NCBI RefSeq assembly: GCF_016031615.1
Contig: NZ_JACYXC010000001.1
Span: forward strand, 5,580,001 to 5,644,000
Source: Streptomyces pactum
GTDB taxonomy: Bacteria; Actinomycetota; Actinomycetes; Streptomycetales; Streptomycetaceae
Direction of reading: 5' to 3'
DNA: 64,000 bases
Shown here: in pieces, positions 34,698 through 43,871 of the stretch
Layout: every line of letters starts with the position of its first letter
Position numbering within the stretch: position 1 is the first letter of the stretch
Made by a program: the position numbers and the translations under genes
The notes under the pieces: generated by a model
Told to the model about the DNA's origin: nothing
Database searches by the model: none
The model's input: the letters and a program-made list of their open reading frames with translations, nothing else

Positions 34698-37600
34698 TCA
34701 CCGGTCGGGCAGCCAGCCCGTCTGGATCAGGGGGTTGCCGCGCCGGCGGGTCACCAGGACACCGCGGCCCGGGGGCATCGGCCGAGGCCGCACCCGGCCG
34801 AGGATGTCCCCCTCACCGGGATCCCCGGAGAGGATCAGGCCCTGGGCGCCGAGCTCCTTGATCCGCTGCATGAACGGCTCGAACAGCGCCCGCGAGGCCC
34901 CGGCGGAGTTCCGGGCGATGACGAACCGGACCCCGATGTCCCGGGCGAACGGGAGGTGCTCGGTGAGCACGGCCAGCGGATTGCCGTTGGAGGTGGCCAC
35001 CAGTTCGTAGTCGTCGATCATGATGAAGACCTTCGGGCCGGTCCACCAGCTGCGGTCCCGCAACTGCTGCGGGGTGACGTCCGGCTGCGGCGCCCGGCGG
35101 TTCATCAGCCCCTGGAGGGCCGACATGTGCACCTCCAGGGAGTTCGCCATCGGCGCGTACTCCAGCAGATGGGACTCCGGCACCGCCTCCAGCAGCGAGC
35201 GGCGGTAGTCGCCGACCACGATCTTCGCCTCGTCGGGCCCGTACCGCTCCGCGATCTGCCGGGCGATCAGCCGCAGCAGCGCCGTCTTCCCCGATTCGCT
35301 CTCGCCGAAGACCAGGAAGAACGGGTCGGCCTCGAAGTCGAGGAAGACCGGCTCCAGAGCCGTCTCGTCGATGCCGATGGCGATACCGCGCTGCGGGAAC
35401 TCGAAGCCCTTGGGCAGCTGGTCGGCGAGGAGCCGGCGGGGCAGCAGCCGCACCCGCGGGGCGTGCGGCCCGGACCAGTGGCCGGCGACGGCACCCACCA
35501 TGGCGGCGGTCGCCCCGGCCAGCCCCTCGGCGTCCCCCGCGACCCCGTCGGTACGCGGCAGGGCGGCCATGAAGTGCAGCTTCTCCGGCACCTGCCCGCG
35601 CCCGGGGACGCCGGCCGGCACGTTCGCGGCCACCTTGCGGTCGAACTCCGAGTCCAGCGCGTCCCCCAGGCGCAGCTCCAGCCGGCCCAGCATCTGGTCC
35701 TTGAGGGAGGCGCGCAGCTCCATGTAACGGGACGCGGAGACGACCAGGTGGACGCCGTAGCCCAGCCCCCGGGCGGCGATGTCGGTGACCACCGGCTCCA
35801 GCATCTCGTAGTCCTGTTTGAAGGAGCCCCAGCCGTCGATGACCAGGAAGACGTCGCCCCACGGCTGGTCGGGCAGCTCACCCGCGGCCCGGCGGCGGCG
35901 GTAGGTGCCGATGGAGTCGATGCCGTGGGCGCGGAAGTACTCCTCGCGGCGGCCCAGCACCCCGGCGACCTCGGCGACCGTACGGCGGACCCGCTCCGGG
36001 TCCAGCCGGGAGGCCACCCCGCCCACGTGGGGGAGGTCGGCGAGCGAGGCCAGGCCGCCACCGCCGAAGTCCAGCCCGTAGAACTGCACTTCGTGCGGGG
36101 TGTGGGTGAGCGCGAAGGCGGTGATGAGGGTGCGCAGCAGGGTGGACTTGCCGGACTGCGGGCCCCCGACGAGCAGCATGTGACCGGCCGCGCCGGAGAA
36201 GTCCCGGTACAGGATCTCCCGCCGCTGCTCGAAGGGCTTGTCCACCAGGCCCAGTGGCACCACCAGCCCGCCGGGCCGGGCGTAGTCCGCCGAGTGCAGC
36301 CCGCGCTCGGCGGTGGTGACCAGCGGCGGCAGCAGCTGGTCCAGCGGCGGCGCCTCGTCCAGCGGGGGCAGCCACACCTGGTGCGCCGGCGGCCCCTGGC
36401 CCTCCAGCCGCCGCACGATGACGTCCAGGACGGTGTCGGCGAGGGCGTCGTCACCCCGGCGGACCGGCGCGAGCAGCGCGTCCGGGTCCGGCACCGCGTA
36501 CGTCACCGGCACCGGGGCGGCGGTGAACAGCGCCGGCCGGCGCTCGACCGGCAGCGGCCCGCCGACCGGGGCCGCCGGACCGGTGCGGTAGGCCCCGGAG
36601 ACGTACGCCGCCTTGAACCGGGTCATCTCATCCGTGCCGAACTTCAGGTAGCCGGACCCGGGCACGGACGGCAGGTGGTACGCGTCCGGCACGCCCAGCG
36701 CGGTCCGCGACTCGGCGGCGGAGAAGGTGCGCAGACCGATGCGGTAGGACAGATAGGTCTCCAGACCGCGCAGCCGGCCCTCCTCCAGACGCTGCGAGGC
36801 CAGCAGCAGATGGACCCCCAGCGACCGGCCGATGCGCCCGATCTGGATGAACATGTCGATGAAGTCGGGCTTGGCGGTGAGGAGTTCGCTGAACTCGTCG
36901 ATCACCAGGACCAGCGAGGCCAGCGGCTCCAGCGGGGCGCCCGCGGCCCGGGCCTTCTCGTAGTCGTGGATGTTGGCGTAGTTGCCCGCCGACCGCAGCA
37001 GCTCCTGCCGCCGCTGCAGCTCGCCGCGGATCGAGTCGCCCATCCGGTCGACCAGCGTCAGGTCGTCCGCCAGGTTGGTGATCACCGCGGAGACGTGCGG
37101 CAGCTGCGCCATCCCGGTGAACGTCGCGCCGCCCTTGAAGTCCGCGAGGACGAAGTTCAGGGTCTCCGAGGAGTGCGTGACCGCCAGCCCCAGCACCAGG
37201 GTGCGCAGCAGCTCGGACTTGCCGGAGCCGGTGGCGCCCACGCACAGGCCGTGCGGGCCCATGCCGTCCAGCGCGGCCTCCTTCAGGTCGAGCATCACCG
37301 GATGGCCGTCCTCACCCACCCCGATGGGCACCCGCAGCCGCTCGGACTGGGTCCGCGGCCGCCAGGTGCGGGCGGCGTCCACCGCGCCGGCGTCCCCCAG
37401 CCCGAGCAGCTCGGTGAAGTCCAGGTTGGCCAGCAGCGGTTCGTCGTCGTCCCCGCCGCCCATCCGCAGCGGCGCCAGCTGCCGGGCCAGCGCCTCGGCG
37501 GCCTCCGGCGACAGGGTGTCGGGCACCCCCTCGTAGACGGCGCCGTCGGCGGACCGCAGCTCCAGCCGGCCCGGACGCGCCACCACCGACAGCCCGCCGC

Positions 37601-38651
37601 GCGGCTCGTCGAGGTCCCCGGGGACCACCTCGACGACGGTGACCCCCTGGATGCCCTCGGCCGCCGCGAACACCGAGTCCGGCGGCACCATCCCGCCCTC
37701 CAGCACCACCACCAGGTGCGGCTGGTCCAGCAGCGGCTGCCCGTCCCGGCTGAACCGCGGCCGCTCGTCCAGCCCCTCCAGCAGCTCGGACAGCTCCCCG
37801 AGGTCGTCCCCGAACAGCCGCTTGGTGCCGGCCCCGTCGGTGCTGCCCGGCACCTGCGTGTGCGGCAGCCACTTGGTCCAGTCCCAGCGGCTCTGCGCGC
37901 CCCGGGCGGCCACCACCGCCACCCGCAGGTCCTCCGGCGAGTGCAGCGCCACCAGCTGCGCGACGAGCGCCCGCGCGGTGCCGTGCACCGTCGCCGGGTC
38001 ACCGGAGACGGTCAGGTGGTAGAAGCGGCGCAGCGCCACGGCCACCGGCAGCCCCTCCAGCGCCGCGTGCACCGCCAGGAACCGCTGCATCGCGCCCGCC
38101 GTCAGCGGCTCCAGCTCGTCCACCGGCGCGGTCTCCGGCGCCACCAGCGGGGTCGACAGCGTCTGCGCGCCCAGCCCGATCCGCGCCTGGGCGAAGTCGT
38201 CGTCGGCGATCCGGCGCTCCCACACCCGGCCGCCCTCGGCGACCAGAGCCCACAGCTGGTCGGGTGCCGGGTGCAGGTACAGCTGCGCGTCCCGCTGGGC
38301 GCGCGCGGTGCGCCGCACCACACGGCGGGTCTGCGCCAGGTACTTCAGGTAGTCCCGGCGCACATCGGCCATCTGCCCCTGGGTGCCGCGCCGGTAGCGC
38401 ACCACCTGGGCGATGACCAGCGCCACCGTCGACACCGCCATCAGCGCGCCCATGACGCGCATGAACGGCGGCGTGTTCGGCATGAAGAAGAAGACCACCG
38501 ACGAGCCCATGCCGAGCATCGGCAGGACCTGCATCAGCACGCCCTCCTGCTGCCCGCGCGGCAGCTCCGGAGGCGACTCCAGCAGCAGCTCCCCCGTGGG
38601 TACGTCGGGCGGCAGCGCCCGTGGCGGACGCTTGACGACGATATGGCTCAC
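34698..38651 (-). CDS. eccC: Type VII secretion ATPase EccC (EccCa-EccCb fused)
   Basis: EccC is the FtsK/SpoIIIE motor that recognises WXG substrates and powers ESX export. The 1317-residue single chain starts VSHIVVKRPPRALPPDVPTGE (GTG at 38651) and has two hydrophobic segments near residues 40-90. Three ATPase domains follow. D1 has GATGSGKSEL (near residue 471) with Walker B LVLVIDEFSELL. D2 has GGPQSGKSTL (about 827) with VFLVIDGWGSF. D3 has GESESGKTAL (about 1115) with VFIMIDDYELV. Many mycobacterial systems split this protein in two; the fused form is usual in Streptomyces. It is divergent from eccD across 179 bp and leads a minus-strand unit that includes the two WXG genes and the lipoprotein. 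Confidence 0.96.
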   Translation of the reverse strand: MSHIVVKRPPRALPPDVPTGELLLESPPELPRGQQEGVLMQVLPMLGMGSSVVFFFMPNTPPFMRVMGALMAVSTVALVIAQVVRYRRGTQGQMADVRRDYLKYLAQTRRVVRRTARAQRDAQLYLHPAPDQLWALVAEGGRVWERRIADDDFAQARIGLGAQTLSTPLVAPETAPVDELEPLTAGAMQRFLAVHAALEGLPVAVALRRFYHLTVSGDPATVHGTARALVAQLVALHSPEDLRVAVVAARGAQSRWDWTKWLPHTQVPGSTDGAGTKRLFGDDLGELSELLEGLDERPRFSRDGQPLLDQPHLVVVLEGGMVPPDSVFAAAEGIQGVTVVEVVPGDLDEPRGGLSVVARPGRLELRSADGAVYEGVPDTLSPEAAEALARQLAPLRMGGGDDDEPLLANLDFTELLGLGDAGAVDAARTWRPRTQSERLRVPIGVGEDGHPVMLDLKEAALDGMGPHGLCVGATGSGKSELLRTLVLGLAVTHSSETLNFVLADFKGGATFTGMAQLPHVSAVITNLADDLTLVDRMGDSIRGELQRRQELLRSAGNYANIHDYEKARAAGAPLEPLASLVLVIDEFSELLTAKPDFIDMFIQIGRIGRSLGVHLLLASQRLEEGRLRGLETYLSYRIGLRTFSAAESRTALGVPDAYHLPSVPGSGYLKFGTDEMTRFKAAYVSGAYRTGPAAPVGGPLPVERRPALFTAAPVPVTYAVPDPDALLAPVRRGDDALADTVLDVIVRRLEGQGPPAHQVWLPPLDEAPPLDQLLPPLVTTAERGLHSADYARPGGLVVPLGLVDKPFEQRREILYRDFSGAAGHMLLVGGPQSGKSTLLRTLITAFALTHTPHEVQFYGLDFGGGGLASLADLPHVGGVASRLDPERVRRTVAEVAGVLGRREEYFRAHGIDSIGTYRRRRAAGELPDQPWGDVFLVIDGWGSFKQDYEMLEPVVTDIAARGLGYGVHLVVSASRYMELRASLKDQMLGRLELRLGDALDSEFDRKVAANVPAGVPGRGQVPEKLHFMAALPRTDGVAGDAEGLAGATAAMVGAVAGHWSGPHAPRVRLLPRRLLADQLPKGFEFPQRGIAIGIDETALEPVFLDFEADPFFLVFGESESGKTALLRLIARQIAERYGPDEAKIVVGDYRRSLLEAVPESHLLEYAPMANSLEVHMSALQGLMNRRAPQPDVTPQQLRDRSWWTGPKVFIMIDDYELVATSNGNPLAVLTEHLPFARDIGVRFVIARNSAGASRALFEPFMQRIKELGAQGLILSGDPGEGDILGRVRPRPMPPGRGVLVTRRRGNPLIQTGWLPDR

Positions 38652-38830
38652 CGGCTGACCAATCCCCCTAGAACCGGGCGGAATTATCCGCTGCCGCCCT
38701 CCGTCGGACGGCACCCCACCACACAGCAGGTGAGCCTACCGACACGGAACGAAACCGTGGTGGATAGGGTGTCGCCCGGCAGGCGCGCCCGGCCCCGGGC
38801 GGCCACGTGGACAGCAGGGGGTATCCACAG
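38652..38830. promoter_or_regulatory. Divergent promoter region between eccC and eccD
   Basis: The 179-bp spacer must drive both operons. On the minus strand a GATAAT hexamer near 38685-38690 is a -10 candidate for eccC. On the plus strand ggataggg near 38762-38768 is a -10 candidate for eccD. No convincing -35 is seen for either. Confidence 0.4.
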
Positions 38831-40300
38831 GTGAGTCCGACCGCAGCGACCGGCTTCTGCCGCGTCACCGTCGTCGCACCCGACAGCCGTGTCGATGTCG
38901 CCCTTCCCGACGACATCCCGGTCGCCGACATCTATCCGGAAATTCTCCGCCTGACCGGCCAGACCCAGCCCGTGGGCGCCCCGGTCGGCTACCACCTGGT
39001 GCGGCGGGACGGCACCGTGCTGGACGGCGCCCGGTCGCTCACCGCCCAGCGGGTCCTCGACGGGGAACTGCTGACGCTGCGGCCGTTCGCCGAGTCGCTG
39101 CCGCCCGCCGTCCACGACGACGTGTCGGACGCCGTGGCCACCGCCGTCGTCCGCGACCGGCACCTGTGGAGCGACGACCTGCTACGCGTCGCCGGCCTCG
39201 CCGGCGGGGTGCTGCTGCTGGTCATGCTCGGTTTCGTGCTCTGGTACGCCGACCCGGTCCGCCACGACATGCACAGCCTGCCCGGCATCGTCGCCGGCGC
39301 CGCCGGGCTGCTGCTCACCGTGCTGGCGGGGGTGCGGGCGCGGATCTACGACGACCGGGCCTCGGCGGTGGCGCTCGGCCTGGGCGCCGTGCCGCACCTG
39401 CTCATCGCCGGGTCGGGCATCATCGAGGCCGATCCGGGGGAGGGGCCCGGCCGGCTCCAGTTCCTGCTCGGCTGCGTCACCGTGCTGGTGGCCGCCGCCG
39501 CCCTGGTCGCGGTCACCCCCGACGGGGACGCGCCGTTCGTCGCGGTGCTCTTCGCCGCGACGGTGGGCTCGCTGGCCACCTTCTGCGCGATCCTCGCCGA
39601 CGCGACCCCGACCGGGACCGCCGCCGTCACCGCCCCGGTGGCGGTCGGGGCGATGGCCTTCCTGCCGGGGCTGTCGGCCCGCTTCGCCCGGCTGCCCATC
39701 GGCTACGCCGCGCCGCGCACCCCCGCCCGGATGGACTTCGACGCCGACCCCGACGAGCCGCCGGCCGCCGACCCGGTGGACGGGGAACGCGTCGCGGCCC
39801 AGGCCCGGCGCGGCCACGAGACCCTCCTGGGCCTGGTCGGCGGCTGCGCCGCGGTCGTCATCGGCTCCGCGGCGGTGCTGGGCTTCTCCTCCTCCGGCTG
39901 GGGCCGGCTGCTCGCCCTGGCCACCGGGCTGGCCATGCTGCTGCGCGCGCGGCTGTTCCGCTACACCTCCCAGGTGGTGTGCACCCTGGTCGCCGGCATC
40001 GCCGCCGTCGGACTGCTGCTGCTGGGCCTGTCGCTCAACCCGCCGGACGCCGCGGTCCGCGCGCTGCTCGACGGCGACCGGGCCGACATGGACGTGCGCA
40101 CCGTGTGGCTGGCCGCCGCGGTCGCCGCCGGCGCCGCGCTGATCACCGCCATCGGCCTGATCATCCCCCGGAAGGGCCTCACCCCGTTCTGGGGCCGCGT
40201 CTCGGACCTCGCCGAGGCGGCGTTCCTGCTCTCGCTGGTGCCGCTGTGCCTGGCGGTCCTCGACGTCTACGACGCGGCGCGCAGCATGACCAGCGGCTGA
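38831..40300 (+). CDS. eccD: Type VII secretion integral membrane protein EccD
   Basis: EccD forms the channel-like membrane part of the ESX complex. The 489-residue protein has a ubiquitin-like (YukD) N-terminal domain of about 90 residues: CRVTVVAPDSRVDVALPDDIPVADIYPEIL and YHLVRRDGTVLDGARSL. About eleven hydrophobic helices follow, among them GVLLLVMLGFVLWYAD, CVTVLVAAAALVAVT and FLLSLVPLCLAVLDVY. I chose GTG 38831 because an AGCAGGGGGT ribosome site lies about 8 nt upstream and relatives start near there; GTG 38807 is also open. It is the last ESX gene before rpsO. Confidence 0.93.
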   Translation: MSPTAATGFCRVTVVAPDSRVDVALPDDIPVADIYPEILRLTGQTQPVGAPVGYHLVRRDGTVLDGARSLTAQRVLDGELLTLRPFAESLPPAVHDDVSDAVATAVVRDRHLWSDDLLRVAGLAGGVLLLVMLGFVLWYADPVRHDMHSLPGIVAGAAGLLLTVLAGVRARIYDDRASAVALGLGAVPHLLIAGSGIIEADPGEGPGRLQFLLGCVTVLVAAAALVAVTPDGDAPFVAVLFAATVGSLATFCAILADATPTGTAAVTAPVAVGAMAFLPGLSARFARLPIGYAAPRTPARMDFDADPDEPPAADPVDGERVAAQARRGHETLLGLVGGCAAVVIGSAAVLGFSSSGWGRLLALATGLAMLLRARLFRYTSQVVCTLVAGIAAVGLLLLGLSLNPPDAAVRALLDGDRADMDVRTVWLAAAVAAGAALITAIGLIIPRKGLTPFWGRVSDLAEAAFLLSLVPLCLAVLDVYDAARSMTSG

Positions 40301-40866
40301 CCCGAGGAGGTCGCGTACCCCTGGGCGTCGCCCCGCGCCCGGCGCCCCGGCCCGTACGCCCCCGGCGTGGCGTGCGGCCTGCCCCCCGCCCGGCCGGCCC
40401 CGGCGCCCCGTCGTCCGTCCGGCCGCCCGCGTGCGGCGGCCGGACATCCGTGCCGTCCGACCCTCCGCACCTGGCGTCCCCGCCCGTATGCCCGGACCCA
40501 CCGACCGCATGCCCGAACGCGCCCGCACCCCCGGGGGCCCCGCGCCGCTCCGCGGACGCTGCCGGCGCGGCCGCTGCCGCACCGGCCCGCTGCCGGCGGC
40601 GGAACCCGCCCGCCCTCGCCCGGCCACCGGCAAAGCCCGGCCCCCGCCACCCCGCTGCCGGGCCCGCCGCGCACCCCCGTCCGGCCCCCGTCCCGGACCC
40701 TGGTACGCTGTGTGACGGCCGTTTGTGTACGCGCCTCCGGTCCGCCTGGACACCAGGCACTGGGGACAGCGCCCAGCGTGCCCCGCCTCCCGAGTAACGG
40801 AAGCTCCCCTGAGACCAAGACCAGGGGCACTCGGTGGCCGCAACGAACCATCCCGAGGAGTACCGA
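40301..40866. other. Intergenic region between eccD and rpsO
   Basis: The first ~390 bp are C-rich on the plus strand with no recognisable gene. From about 40700 the sequence becomes leader-like and ends in the rpsO ribosome site (GAGGAG near 40855-40860). The rpsO promoter must lie here; tacgct near 40703 is a weak -10 candidate. Confidence 0.5.
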
Positions 40867-41154
40867 GTGTCGCTCGACGCCGCCGTCAAGAAGCAGATCA
40901 TCGCCGAGTACGCGACCAAGGAGGGTGACACCGGTTCCCCCGAGGTCCAGGTCGCGCTGCTCACCCGTCGCATCTCGGACCTGACCGAGCACCTCAAGAC
41001 CCACAAGCACGACCACCACTCGCGCCGTGGTCTGCTGCTGCTCGTCGGCCAGCGCCGCCGGCTGCTGCAGTACCTGGCGAAGAAGGACATCACGCGCTTC
41101 CGCGCGCTGGTCGAGCGCCTGGGCATCCGCCGCGGTGCGGCGGGCGCCAAGTAA
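40867..41154 (+). CDS. rpsO: 30S ribosomal protein S15
   Basis: S15 is a primary 16S rRNA-binding protein of the 30S central domain. The 95-residue product VSLDAAVKKQIIAEYATKEGDTGSPEVQ shows the complete S15 signature, including LTEHLKTHKHDHHSRRGLL and LVGQRRRLLQYL. The GTG at 40867 was chosen because S15 starts at this residue, with GAGGAG 7 nt upstream. It forms the conserved rpsO-pnp arrangement with the PNPase gene 497 bp downstream. Confidence 0.97.
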   Translation: MSLDAAVKKQIIAEYATKEGDTGSPEVQVALLTRRISDLTEHLKTHKHDHHSRRGLLLLVGQRRRLLQYLAKKDITRFRALVERLGIRRGAAGAK

Positions 41155-41163
41155 GTCGTCGTG

Positions 41164-41199
41164 AAGGGAGCGGTTCCCGCGCCAGGGGGCCGCTCCCTT
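41164..41199 (+). terminator. Intercistronic hairpin between rpsO and pnp
   Basis: A perfect 10-bp stem (41164-41173 with 41190-41199) with a 16-nt loop begins 10 bp after the rpsO stop and is followed by t and GC-rich sequence. It is either a partial terminator or the RNase III processing site known from this operon in Streptomyces. Confidence 0.75.
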
Positions 41200-41414
41200 T
41201 GCCGTACGCGCGGCCCGCGCCGCCCCGTCCGCCCGTATCCGTACGGTGCGGACCGGCGGCGGCCGCGCGACGGCGGTCCCGGGCGCACCGCGCAGCCGCG
41301 CGGCGCGCCGGGGACGGGCCCCGCCGGCACCACCCGCACCCCGTGTGCGCCGGACGGCACCGGGGCACACGACGGCCGACGGAACCGTCAGCCGTCGTGA
41401 GGCGGGCCGAAGCT

Positions 41415-41444
41415 TTGTAGGCTGGTGCCAGACAACGCCATAGT
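41415..41444 (+). promoter_or_regulatory. Candidate pnp promoter
   Basis: TTGTAG (41415-41420), an 18-bp spacer and CATAGT (41439-41444) resemble a primary-sigma promoter. It would give a leader of about 200 nt before pnp. Confidence 0.45.
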
Positions 41445-41651
41445 GAAAACGCCATAACGAACGAGGAGGAGCGCCTCATTCCCGCCGACTCGGCGCCGCA
41501 GGCGCCGGTCCTCGGTAGTGGCTCCCGGAACTGGCACTTCCGGTGGCTTCGATCGAAGACCGGCCCGGCCGCCGCACCACCGGCCAGGGGCGCTCCGCCG
41601 CCACCGTCCCCCGTCACACGGACGAGGGACGCAGACGAGGAGAATTCCCTG

Positions 41652-43871
41652 GTGGAGAACGAGACCCACTACGCCGAGGCCATCATCGACAACGGCTCCT
41701 TCGGCACCCGCACCATCCGTTTCGAGACGGGCCGGCTGGCCCGTCAGGCCGCCGGCTCCGCCGTGGCCTACCTGGACGACGACACCATGGTGCTGTCGGC
41801 CACCACCGCTTCCAAGAACCCCAAGGACCAGCTCGACTTCTTCCCCCTGACGGTGGACGTCGAGGAGCGGATGTACGCGGCCGGGCGCATCCCCGGCTCC
41901 TTCTTCCGCCGTGAGGGCCGCCCCTCCGAGGACGCCATCCTCACCTGCCGCCTGATCGACCGCCCGCTGCGCCCGTCCTTCAAGAAGGGCCTGCGCAACG
42001 AGATCCAGGTCGTGGCCACGATCATGGCGCTCAACCCCGACCACCTCTACGACGTGGTCGCGATCAACGCCGCCTCCGCCTCCACCCAGCTGGCCGGCCT
42101 GCCGTTCTCCGGCCCGATCGGTGGCGTCCGGGTGGCGCTGATCAAGGGCCAGTGGGTCGCCTTCCCGACCCACACGGAGCTGGAGGACGCGGTCTTCGAC
42201 ATGGTCGTCGCGGGCCGCACCCTGGCCGACGGCGACGTCGCGATCATGATGGTCGAGGCCGAGGCCACCGAGAAGACCATCCAGCTGGTCAAGGACGGTG
42301 CCGAGGCGCCGACCGAGGAGGTCGTCGCCGCCGGTCTGGAGGCCGCCAAGCCCTTCATCCGGGTGCTGTGCAAGGCCCAGTCCGAGCTCGCCGCCAAGGC
42401 CGCCAAGCCGGTCGCCGAGTTCCCGATCTTCCTCGACTACCAGGACGACGTCCTGGAGGCGCTGACCGCCGCGGTCCGCGACGAGCTGGCCCAGGCGCTG
42501 ACCATCGCGGGCAAGCAGGAGCGCGAGACCGAGCTGGACCGCATCAAGGGCGTCGCCGCCGAGAAGCTGCTGCCGCAGTTCGAGGGGCGCGAGAAGGAGA
42601 TCTCCGCGGCGTACCGCGCGCTGACCAAGACCCTGGTCCGCGAGCGCGTCATCAAGGAGAAGAAGCGCATCGACGGCCGCGGGGTCACCGACATCCGCAC
42701 CCTGGCCGCCGAGGTCGAGGCGATCCCGCGGGTGCACGGCTCGGCGCTCTTCGAGCGCGGCGAGACCCAGATCCTGGGCATCACCACGCTGAACATGCTC
42801 CGCATGGAGCAGCAGCTGGACACGCTGTCGCCCGAGACGCGCAAGCGCTACATGCACAACTACAACTTCCCGCCGTACTCCACCGGTGAGACCGGCCGGG
42901 TCGGTTCGCCCAAGCGCCGCGAGATCGGCCACGGCGCGCTGGCGGAGCGGGCGCTGATCCCGGTGCTGCCCAGCCGCGAGGAGTTCCCGTACGCCATCCG
43001 GCAGGTCTCCGAGGCCCTGGGCTCCAACGGCTCCACCTCCATGGGCTCGGTCTGCGCCTCCACCATGTCGCTGCTGAACGCCGGTGTGCCGCTGAAGGCC
43101 CCGGTCGCCGGTATCGCCATGGGCCTGATCTCCCAGGAGATCGACGGCGAGACCCACTACGTCACCCTCACCGACATCCTCGGTGCGGAGGACGCCTTCG
43201 GTGACATGGACTTCAAGGTCGCCGGCACCAAGACCTTCGTCACCGCCCTGCAGCTGGACACCAAGCTGGACGGCATCCCGGCGTCCGTGCTGGCCGCGGC
43301 GCTGAAGCAGGCCCGCGACGCCCGCCTGCACATCCTCGACGTGATGAACGAGGCCATCGACGTCCCCGACGAGATGTCCCCGAACGCCCCGCGGATCATC
43401 ACCGTGAAGATCCCGGTGGACAAGATCGGTGAGGTCATCGGCCCCAAGGGCAAGATGATCAACCAGATCCAGGAGGACACCGGCGCCGACATCACCATCG
43501 AGGACGACGGCACCATCTACATCGGTGCCGCCGACGGCCCGGCCGCCGAGGCCGCGCGCAGCGCCATCAACGGCATCGCCAACCCGACGATGCCCGAGGT
43601 CGGCGAGCGCTACCTGGGCACCGTGGTGAAGACCACGACCTTCGGCGCCTTCGTCTCGCTGCTCCCGGGCAAGGACGGTCTGCTGCACATCTCGCAGATC
43701 CGCAAGCTGGCCGGCGGCAAGCGGGTGGAGAACGTCGAGGACGTGCTCGCGGTCGGCGCCAAGGTGCAGGTCGAGATCGCCGAGATCGACCAGCGCGGCA
43801 AGCTCTCCCTCATCCCCGTGATCGAGGGCGAAGAGACCGCCGAGGGCGAGAAGGACGAAGCCGCCAAGTGA
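41652..43871 (+). CDS. pnp: Polyribonucleotide nucleotidyltransferase (PNPase)
   Basis: PNPase degrades RNA phosphorolytically and in streptomycetes also adds 3' poly-nucleotide tails. The 739-residue chain contains two RNase PH domains (FETGRLARQAAGSAVAYLDDDTMVL at the start, KRIDGRGVTDIRTLAAEVE beginning the second). A KH domain (IPVDKIGEVIGPKGKMINQIQ) and an S1 domain (YLGTVVKTTTFGAFVSLLPG) follow. FFPLTVDVEERMYAAGRIPGSFFRREGR is diagnostic. The GTG start at 41652 follows GAGGAGAA. The M16 peptidase gene overlaps its stop by four bases. Confidence 0.97.
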   Translation: MENETHYAEAIIDNGSFGTRTIRFETGRLARQAAGSAVAYLDDDTMVLSATTASKNPKDQLDFFPLTVDVEERMYAAGRIPGSFFRREGRPSEDAILTCRLIDRPLRPSFKKGLRNEIQVVATIMALNPDHLYDVVAINAASASTQLAGLPFSGPIGGVRVALIKGQWVAFPTHTELEDAVFDMVVAGRTLADGDVAIMMVEAEATEKTIQLVKDGAEAPTEEVVAAGLEAAKPFIRVLCKAQSELAAKAAKPVAEFPIFLDYQDDVLEALTAAVRDELAQALTIAGKQERETELDRIKGVAAEKLLPQFEGREKEISAAYRALTKTLVRERVIKEKKRIDGRGVTDIRTLAAEVEAIPRVHGSALFERGETQILGITTLNMLRMEQQLDTLSPETRKRYMHNYNFPPYSTGETGRVGSPKRREIGHGALAERALIPVLPSREEFPYAIRQVSEALGSNGSTSMGSVCASTMSLLNAGVPLKAPVAGIAMGLISQEIDGETHYVTLTDILGAEDAFGDMDFKVAGTKTFVTALQLDTKLDGIPASVLAAALKQARDARLHILDVMNEAIDVPDEMSPNAPRIITVKIPVDKIGEVIGPKGKMINQIQEDTGADITIEDDGTIYIGAADGPAAEAARSAINGIANPTMPEVGERYLGTVVKTTTFGAFVSLLPGKDGLLHISQIRKLAGGKRVENVEDVLAVGAKVQVEIAEIDQRGKLSLIPVIEGEETAEGEKDEAAK

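Larger units (their letters stand above)
41155..41651. other. rpsO-pnp intergenic region
   Basis: These 497 bp contain the hairpin at 41164-41199, a promoter candidate at 41415-41444 and a long leader to the pnp start. No coding region is recognised. In S. coelicolor the corresponding spacer contains an RNase III-cleaved hairpin and pnp-specific promoters, as I recall. Confidence 0.65.

Noticed and set aside
34500..38834. Plus-strand ORF of 1444 codons opposite eccC
   Set aside because: eccC on the minus strand has three clear ATPase domains; the plus-strand product is His/Gln/Arg/Val-rich shadow sequence.
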